Below are positions 1-9,899 of a stretch of DNA of 9,899 nucleotides, in pieces. Source of the stretch: JBBSEZ01 sp038239195 (GTDB lineage Bacteria; Planctomycetota; Planctomycetia; Gemmatales; Gemmataceae); contig JBBSEZ010000375.1 in the NCBI GenBank assembly GCA_038239195.1, positions 1-9,899 on the forward strand, in the 5' to 3' direction. The translations under genes and the position numbers were made by a program. How positions within the stretch are numbered: position 1 is the first letter of the stretch; each line of letters begins with the position of its first letter. The notes beneath the pieces are model-generated. The model made no database searches and was not told the DNA's origin. It worked only from the letters and a program-made list of their open reading frames with translations.

Positions 1-1
1 C

Positions 2-62
2 CGGGCTTCTGGGGGCTGTTTTCCAAGCTGCGGACGAGGTGAAAACCCCGGCAAGAAGCCCG
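2..62. repeat. Imperfect palindrome beside the broken kinase gene
   Basis: Outer arms of 9 bp (CGGGCTTCT at 2-10 and AGAAGCCCG at 54-62) match perfectly. Inside them GTTTTC (18-23) pairs with GAAAAC (41-46), and GGG (13-15) can pair with CCC (47-49), so most of the 61 nt can fold into one long hairpin. It lies 6 nt past the stop codon of the truncated minus-strand kinase. It could be a transcription end signal for that strand, although no U-run follows within the window. It could also be a REP/MITE-like element or the end of a larger insertion running off the left edge. The pairing is seen directly; the function is not known. Confidence 0.45.
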
Positions 63-68
63 ATGGAG

Positions 69-563
69 TCACCACCGGAAATCGGGGCCCTCGACGAGCT
101 CCATCGTCAGGAACCACTGTTTGCCATCGGACACGAGCTCGTGAAGGCCCACCAGATTGGGGTGCGTCACGTCCGCCAGGACGCGAAACTCTTGTTTGAG
201 GCGGTACAGCGCGGCAGGGCTCGCGTGCTGCAAGGTCTTCAGCGCAACTACCTCCTGCCGCTTGCGATCGAACGCCTTGTAGACGACGCCCATCCCCCCG
301 CGCCCCAGTTCCCCGATCACCTCGTAGCCCGCAAACTCCGGCCCGCCCGCAGGCACGGAGTCGTGCGGCCTCGCGCTGGCGGAACGTTCCCTCGGCGTGC
401 TGGACAAGCTCGTCAAGGTCTCGAAGGCGTCGATCCGCCGTTTCAGCTCGTCGAGCAATTCGGGGCAGTCGCGGCACAGCTCTTCTGGAGAGATGGAGCC
501 TCCCCCCTTGCAGATTTGCCCCCAGCGCAGTAGCAGGCTGCCTAACCGCGGGTCGAGGCTCAT
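69..563 (-). CDS. Ser/Thr protein kinase, truncated (N-lobe only)
   Basis: This is the N-terminal part of a Hanks-type Ser/Thr kinase. Residues 1-50 form a soluble segment (LLLRW, then EELCRDCPELL) that I associate with planctomycete kinases. The kinase domain begins near residue 80 with an intact glycine loop (GELGRGGMGVVYK, 84-96), the ATP-binding lysine K109 in VALKT, the helix-C glutamate E125 and the hinge MELVEG (154-159). The frame then hits TGA after DFRW, before the HRD catalytic loop, DFG and APE motifs, so the 164-residue product could not be an active kinase. Neither other frame resumes recognisable kinase sequence in the remaining 68 bases. It may be a pseudogene, a gene cut by an insertion, or a sequencing frameshift. 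I chose the ATG at 563 over the longer start at 617 because family homology begins there and GGGAG (574-578) lies 10 nt upstream. It is last in a same-strand run of three genes. Confidence 0.75.
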   Translation of the reverse strand: MSLDPRLGSLLLRWGQICKGGGSISPEELCRDCPELLDELKRRIDAFETLTSLSSTPRERSASARPHDSVPAGGPEFAGYEVIGELGRGGMGVVYKAFDRKRQEVVALKTLQHASPAALYRLKQEFRVLADVTHPNLVGLHELVSDGKQWFLTMELVEGPDFRW

Positions 564-635
564 GGCCCACTGTCTCCCGTGCCGTTTCCTCTCCCGTCCC
601 AGGAAGCTCGTCCCCAAGCGCCCCGGCCTCGTTGC

Positions 636-665
636 CGCACCGGGCGCTCTCTCCCCGTCGGTGCG
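636..665 (-). repeat. Intercistronic hairpin between response regulator and kinase
   Basis: CGCACCG (636-642) and CGGTGCG (659-665) form a perfect 7-bp stem with a 16-nt loop, in the 110-nt gap between the response-regulator stop (674) and the kinase start (563). No U-run follows on the minus strand, so it does not look like a classical intrinsic terminator. It could set mRNA stability or the relative expression of the two genes. Short GC-rich inverted repeats also arise by chance in DNA of this composition. Confidence 0.35.
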
Positions 666-673
666 CGATCTCT

Positions 674-1582
674 TCAGGCGCCTCCCTTGCGGCGCTTGAC
701 CAGCGTGATCTCGTTACCGGTGGCGTTGAAGGTCACTTCGTCCATGAACGTGCGAATGAGCAGCAGCCCGCGGCCGGTCGTCTTCTCCAGGTTGGCCGGG
801 TCGGTCGGGTCGGGCAAGGTCGAGGGATCGAACCCCGGCCCCTCATCGCGGATCGCGTAGGACGCCTCGGCCCGCGAGATCCGTGCGGTCACGAAGACGC
901 GGCGGTCGCCGTAGGGGGGGAGCCGGCGGCGCTCGTCGCACAGCTTGATGTAGGCCGACCGGTCGCCCGCCTCGCGCAGGTCCGAGCCGAGCTCGAAGTT
1001 GCCGTGTTCGATGGCGTTGACCAGCACCTCGTGCAGGGCGGTGCCCACGCGGATCAGCCCGCTCTTGTCGCATAGCTTCAGGTGGGCCATCTGGTCCTGG
1101 AGGTGCCCGATGAGGGGGGGCAAACAGGTCGGGTCATTGGGCAGGGTGAACCGCGACGCCATTTCCTCCAGGCATTCCCAGACCCTTTCGTGGTTTCGAC
1201 CGGCGCGGGAAATCGCCAGGACTCGTTCGACCGTTTCGACGAGATCGTGCCCGAGGTTCTTCTTGGGGACGTAGCTGGCGGCCCCCGTCCGCAGGGCGCG
1301 CACGGCGATGTCTTCGCTGCCGTGGGCCGTCATCAAGATGACCGGCACGGACGGATAGTTGCGCCGAACGGCCTGGACCAGTTCGAGCCCGTTCATCTCC
1401 GGCATCTGCATGTCCGTCAGGACGAGGTCGGGCAGGTCCTCGCCGATCGCCTCCAGTGCCGCCCGGCCATCCTCGGCATAGGCGACGGTCAAGTGGGGAA
1501 GCGCCTCGAGGAGGGACCCTGCTACGAAGCGGTCCACCGGCGAGTCGTCAACCACAAGCACCTTTGCTTTGATCTGTGCCAC
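674..1582 (-). CDS. Response regulator: receiver fused to RsbW-like ATPase
   Basis: The 302-residue protein opens with a CheY-like receiver (about 5-123). It has the acidic pair D12-D13, phosphoacceptor D57 in LTDMQMPEMNG, switch threonine T85 and lysine K107 followed by another lysine. A linker (about 124-175) leads to a HATPase_c_2 domain of the anti-sigma/SpoIIAB-RsbW type. That domain has an N-box with E185 and N189 (HEVLVNAIEHGN), a G1-like D246-E-G-P-G250 and a GRGLLLIRTF box near 270-279. There is no DNA-binding domain and no histidine phosphoacceptor of its own, so output should be a phosphorylation-controlled ATPase, protein kinase or partner-binding activity in the cytoplasm. The start is GTG, fixed by GGAGG 6 nt upstream. 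It lies 101 nt downstream of the hybrid kinase on the same strand, making that protein's HPt or histidine kinase the likely phosphodonor (inference). Confidence 0.93.
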   Translation of the reverse strand: MAQIKAKVLVVDDSPVDRFVAGSLLEALPHLTVAYAEDGRAALEAIGEDLPDLVLTDMQMPEMNGLELVQAVRRNYPSVPVILMTAHGSEDIAVRALRTGAASYVPKKNLGHDLVETVERVLAISRAGRNHERVWECLEEMASRFTLPNDPTCLPPLIGHLQDQMAHLKLCDKSGLIRVGTALHEVLVNAIEHGNFELGSDLREAGDRSAYIKLCDERRRLPPYGDRRVFVTARISRAEASYAIRDEGPGFDPSTLPDPTDPANLEKTTGRGLLLIRTFMDEVTFNATGNEITLVKRRKGGA

Positions 1583-1588
1583 CGCGAT

Positions 1589-1593
1589 CCTCC
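1589..1593 (-). promoter_or_regulatory. Shine-Dalgarno of the response regulator
   Basis: GGAGG on the minus strand, 6 nt before the GTG at 1582. It is the best ribosome-binding site in the window and decides in favour of GTG as the start. Confidence 0.8.
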
Positions 1594-1639
1594 GAGCGTC
1601 TCGCGCACGTGCCCCGGGATCGGGCGCCCCGGGAGCTCC

Positions 1640-1659
1640 CCGCCGGATCCTCCCGGCGG
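1640..1659 (-). repeat. Intercistronic hairpin between hybrid kinase and response regulator
   Basis: CCGCCGG (1640-1646) and CCGGCGG (1653-1659) form a perfect 7-bp all-GC stem with a 6-nt loop, 24 nt past the hybrid kinase stop. The adjacent bases 1631-1640 (GGGAGCTCCC) are themselves a perfect palindrome. No U-run follows, so this is either a weak or attenuating structure or an mRNA processing/stability element. It could also be chance in GC-rich DNA. Confidence 0.4.
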
Positions 1660-1683
1660 AGCGCGAAAGGGTTTGGGGAGGGC

Positions 1684-8198
<6,515 letters not shown>

Positions 8199-8202
<4 letters not shown>

Positions 8203-8297
8203 CTTCGGGAAAGCGGGGCCCGTGTCCAGCCAGCTTTCTTCACCTGCGAGGTCCGGACAGGTGTTGTTGATGATACCCCAACCTTGTCGCTTTTCAT
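8199..8297 (-). CDS. Possible 32-residue leader ORF overlapping the hybrid kinase start
   Basis: An ATG at 8297 opens a 32-codon frame (MKSDKVGVSSTT and onward, ending PLSRR). Its TGA overlaps the GTG start of the hybrid kinase in a GTGA arrangement. AGGAG (8300-8304) precedes the ATG but with only a 2-nt spacer, which is short. The peptide is basic and Ser/Thr-rich, with no recognisable family. The hybrid's own GTG has no clear ribosome-binding site, so translational coupling from this leader would explain initiation. A chance ORF is also quite possible at this length. Confidence 0.3.
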
Positions 8298-8348
8298 AGC
8301 TCCTGCGGCCCCTGACCGCACCTCCGCGGCCTTTCGCCCCCTGCCCCC

Positions 8349-8585
8349 GTGGAGGCGTTGTTACGACCTGTAGGCCCGCGACGAGGAGGATCGGGTGCCG
8401 AGGTAGGTCCCCCTCGCCCGACCACCCTGGCTGCCGAGGTCCCTTGGGGCCCCCCGTCGGAGCGCCCCCCTTGCCGCTGCCCCTGCTACAGTCGGCACAT
8501 CTCCTGGTCCGACAGGCCGGAAATCGAGGAAAGCGAACCTTCGGGCTGGGGGCGCTATTGTTTTGCCTGCGGAAAGGAGCTCTGA
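8349..8585 (+). CDS. Possible small zinc-ribbon protein (78 aa)
   Basis: The C-terminal half reads like a zinc ribbon: C42-R-C44-P-C46, about 24 residues, then Y-C71-F-A-C74-GKEL at the very end. The first 40 residues are Pro/Gly/Arg-rich and carry no recognisable fold. They may be non-coding sequence read through, with the true start lost or at a non-ATG codon. The listed start is GTG at 8349 and has no Shine-Dalgarno. The frame ends 97 nt before the methyltransferase ATG on the same strand, so it could be the first gene of that transcript or a decayed remnant. The cysteine pattern is seen; function and even translation are uncertain. Confidence 0.33.
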   Translation: MEALLRPVGPRRGGSGAEVGPPRPTTLAAEVPWGPPSERPPCRCPCYSRHISWSDRPEIEESEPSGWGRYCFACGKEL

Positions 8586-8663
8586 TAAACTTCGGTGACT
8601 TCTCGTTCGCGGAGACCTACGGTTGGGGCGGCCCCGGCGGCGTTCGGCCGGCTTCAGCGGAGC

Positions 8664-8669
8664 GAGGAG
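8664..8669 (+). promoter_or_regulatory. Shine-Dalgarno candidate for the methyltransferase
   Basis: GAGGAG lies 13 nt before the ATG at 8683. A second purine-rich stretch, GGGGAAAA (8673-8680), lies closer. Together they support ATG 8683 over the TTG at 8623, which has no such signal and would add 20 Arg/Gly-rich residues. Confidence 0.5.
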
Positions 8670-8682
8670 AGCGGGGAAAACC

Positions 8683-9678
8683 ATGACCATTCCAGACCGT
8701 GCGGACATGCTGGCGTTTGAGTTGGAGGAAGTCTACGATGACTCCCTGCTCAACGAGGCATATCAGAAGCTCATCCAAGCTCAGACCACTGAGCCCGAGA
8801 TCGACAAGGCCTTGGTCGCGGAGGGCATGCAAGGGCTTATCGAGGGGCTGCACGCGCGGAGGAGCAACTCGAGCGATCAGGAGTGGAACTCGTTCGTCTC
8901 GATCTGTCTCCGCCACCCTCTCCGGGGCCTGCTCCACCAGGACCCGTTTACCCTCCGCGCCTTTGCCAAGCCCCGAGGTTATGCCGGGGACGCGGAACTG
9001 CTGGACTTCATCTACGGCCGCGAGGAGCACTGGGACGTGCCGCAAGGAATCTCGGCAATCGGGAGAGCTCTCTTCGATTACACGACCATGATCCCGGCCA
9101 CCGAGGGAGTTCGCGCTCGCCGCGGGTTCATCGCCGACCTGTTGGACCGGATCGCCGACGAGATCAGCCGACCTCACATCCTGTCCATCGCCGCCGGGCA
9201 CCTGCGCGAGGCCGTCCTTGCCGGCGCCTTCAAGCGCCGCAAGTTCGGAAGGTTCATCGCTCTCGACTCGGACACGCAGAGCCTGGAAATGGTCGATAGC
9301 TGTTACTCCCGCTTCGGGGTCGAGGTCGCTCCGGTCAGCATCAGGCAGCTCCTCATGCAGAAAGCGGAGCTCGGCCTATTTGACCTCGTGTATTCGACCG
9401 GCCTCTTCGACTACGTTCAGCAGTCCATGGCCCAGCGCTTGACCGAGGCCATGTTCCACCTCCTCAAGCCGGGTGGGCGGCTGTTGGTGGCCAACTTCAT
9501 GCCCGGCATCCGAGACGTCGGTTACATGGAGAGCTTCATGGCCTGGCCGTTGATCTATCGGACCCGCCAGGAGATGCTGGACATCTCGATGAAGATCCCC
9601 CAGGCGGACATCCGGGACATCCGGATCTTCACCGAGGAGAACCAGCACATCATCTTCCTCCAGATCACCAAACGGTAG
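8683..9678 (+). CDS. SAM-dependent methyltransferase, KPRGYAGD family (PhcB-like?)
   Basis: The 331-residue soluble protein has an N-terminal helical part (about 1-90), then the signature RAFAKPRGYAGDAELLDFIYG (92-112), then a class I Rossmann methyltransferase domain (about 145-331). Motif I is the unusual ILSIAAGHLREA (166-177) in place of a glycine-rich GxGxG. An acidic residue ends strand 2 (D195 in IALDSD), motif IV-like FDLVYSTGLFDYV spans 233-245 and the post-motif LKPGGRLLVANF spans 261-272. Proteins with the KPRGYAGD signature are, as I recall, often annotated as extracellular factor 3-hydroxypalmitic acid methyl ester biosynthesis proteins, i.e. PhcB-like enzymes methylating a 3-hydroxy fatty acid. 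That assignment is tentative; the substrate could be any small molecule. It is divergent from the hybrid kinase run, so co-regulation is plausible. The ATG at 8683 is chosen for its ribosome-binding site and natural N-terminus. Confidence 0.88.
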   Translation: MTIPDRADMLAFELEEVYDDSLLNEAYQKLIQAQTTEPEIDKALVAEGMQGLIEGLHARRSNSSDQEWNSFVSICLRHPLRGLLHQDPFTLRAFAKPRGYAGDAELLDFIYGREEHWDVPQGISAIGRALFDYTTMIPATEGVRARRGFIADLLDRIADEISRPHILSIAAGHLREAVLAGAFKRRKFGRFIALDSDTQSLEMVDSCYSRFGVEVAPVSIRQLLMQKAELGLFDLVYSTGLFDYVQQSMAQRLTEAMFHLLKPGGRLLVANFMPGIRDVGYMESFMAWPLIYRTRQEMLDISMKIPQADIRDIRIFTEENQHIIFLQITKR

Positions 9679-9726
9679 CCAGCCTTCGTGCCGGCCCCTT
9701 CCGGCCCCTGCGCGGTTTCCATCCTC

Positions 9727-9754
9727 CCGGGGCCAGACCGAGGCAAGGCCCCGG
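9727..9754. terminator. GC-rich inverted repeat downstream of the methyltransferase
   Basis: CCGGGGCC (9727-9734) and GGCCCCGG (9747-9754) form a perfect 8-bp stem with a 12-nt loop, 48 nt past the methyltransferase stop. No T-run follows on either strand, so if it ends transcription it does not do so as a textbook intrinsic terminator. Its position between apparently convergent genes fits a shared end signal. Confidence 0.35.
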
Positions 9755-9763
9755 CGCGCCGGG
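9750..9763. repeat. Perfect 14-bp palindrome
   Basis: CCCGGCGCGCCGGG is fully self-complementary and overlaps the right arm of the preceding hairpin, so the two structures compete. It could add to a transcription end region or be a dyad protein-binding site. It is all G and C, so chance is a serious alternative. Confidence 0.3.
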
Positions 9764-9834
9764 ACGCGGGGTGACGCGGTCGCCCAGGCGGACTGGCCTT
9801 GTGCCGCCCTGTCCCCTTTCGGTATCAACTCGGT

Positions 9835-9899
9835 TCAAGGATCGAAGCACAGTTCCATGGCGGGGAGGGTGCGCCCGATGAATGCGTCGTCGGCGAGCG
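9835..9899 (-). CDS. Possible C-terminal end of a gene entering from the right
   Basis: On the minus strand one frame is open from the window edge for 20 codons (LADDAFIGRTLPAMELCFDP) and stops with TGA at 9835-9837. Third positions are mostly G or C, as in the neighbouring genes, and the peptide looks protein-like. The span is too short to name a family, and other frames are also open here, so this is weak. If real it is convergent with the methyltransferase. Confidence 0.25.
   Translation of the reverse strand, partial: LADDAFIGRTLPAMELCFDP

Larger units (their letters stand above)
8203..8682. promoter_or_regulatory. Divergent intergenic region
   Basis: This 480-bp stretch separates the minus-strand kinase run from the plus-strand methyltransferase, so promoters for both directions should lie here. 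I find no convincing -35/-10 pair. The most AT-rich spots are around 8268-8273 (TATCAT on the minus strand) and 8558-8590 (TTGTTT then TGATAA on the plus strand), and both have poor partners or spacing. Apart from the two small ORFs listed separately, the rest is C-rich sequence with nothing I recognise. Confidence 0.4.

Noticed and set aside
8268..8273. -10-like TATCAT on the minus strand before the hybrid kinase
   Set aside because: No -35 partner at usual spacing (the hexamer there is TATGAA).
8558..8590. sigma70-like promoter (TTGTTT ... TGATAA) for the methyltransferase
   Set aside because: The spacing is about 19-20 nt and both hexamers are poor. It is simply the most AT-rich stretch, and it overlaps the end of the possible zinc-ribbon frame.
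8361..8708. 115-codon minus-strand frame across the divergent region
   Set aside because: It has low-complexity Arg/Ala/Gly composition, no motif, and would overlap the methyltransferase start and the zinc-ribbon-like frame.
9376..9828. 150-codon minus-strand frame opposite the methyltransferase 3' end
   Set aside because: It is a shadow of the methyltransferase, whose LKPGG region lies on the opposite strand. No recognisable domain.

Overview
The window is G+C-rich bacterial DNA (roughly two thirds G+C by eye) carrying a signal-transduction locus. The protein types point to a planctomycete, most likely of the Gemmataceae/Isosphaeraceae group. The clues are a Ser/Thr kinase whose N-terminus carries the 'DPRL..LLLRW' and 'EELCRDCPELL..LKRRI' segment, a receiver protein fused to an RsbW-like ATPase, and a giant Ser/Thr kinase-AAA-TPR-GAF-histidine kinase hybrid. 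This assignment comes from recognising protein style. There is no rRNA or other phylogenetic marker.

Layout. Three genes lie head to tail on the minus strand, transcribed from about 8.2 kb toward position 1: (i) the 2172-residue hybrid kinase (8202-1684); (ii) a 302-residue response regulator with a C-terminal ATPase domain (1582-674); (iii) a Ser/Thr kinase (563-69) that stops in the middle of its catalytic domain, next to a 61-nt imperfect palindrome at the window edge. Each junction is about 100 nt and contains a GC-rich hairpin. Upstream of the hybrid kinase is a roughly 480-bp divergent region (8203-8682) holding two low-confidence small ORFs: a possible 32-codon leader whose stop overlaps the hybrid's GTG start, and on the plus strand a 78-codon zinc-ribbon-like ORF. 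A plus-strand SAM-dependent methyltransferase (8683-9678) follows. The last 220 bp hold GC-rich inverted repeats and perhaps the C-terminal tail of a convergent gene.

How they may work together. The hybrid can in principle phosphorylate Ser/Thr substrates and also run a His-Asp-Asp-His relay (HisKA/HATPase, two receivers, HPt). The HPt could pass phosphate to the stand-alone receiver of the adjacent response regulator, whose ATPase output would act by protein-protein or protein-kinase signalling rather than by DNA binding. The methyltransferase has the 'KPRGYAGD' signature of proteins often annotated as 3-hydroxypalmitic acid methyl ester (PhcB-like) synthases. A methyltransferase next to a sensor kinase and a receiver-ATPase protein recalls the phcBSR quorum-sensing locus of Ralstonia. 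This is the most interesting hypothesis here, but it is inference from gene content.

A second notable item is a run of degenerate heptanucleotide repeats bounded by a 7-bp inverted repeat. It is inserted in frame into the second receiver domain of the hybrid kinase.
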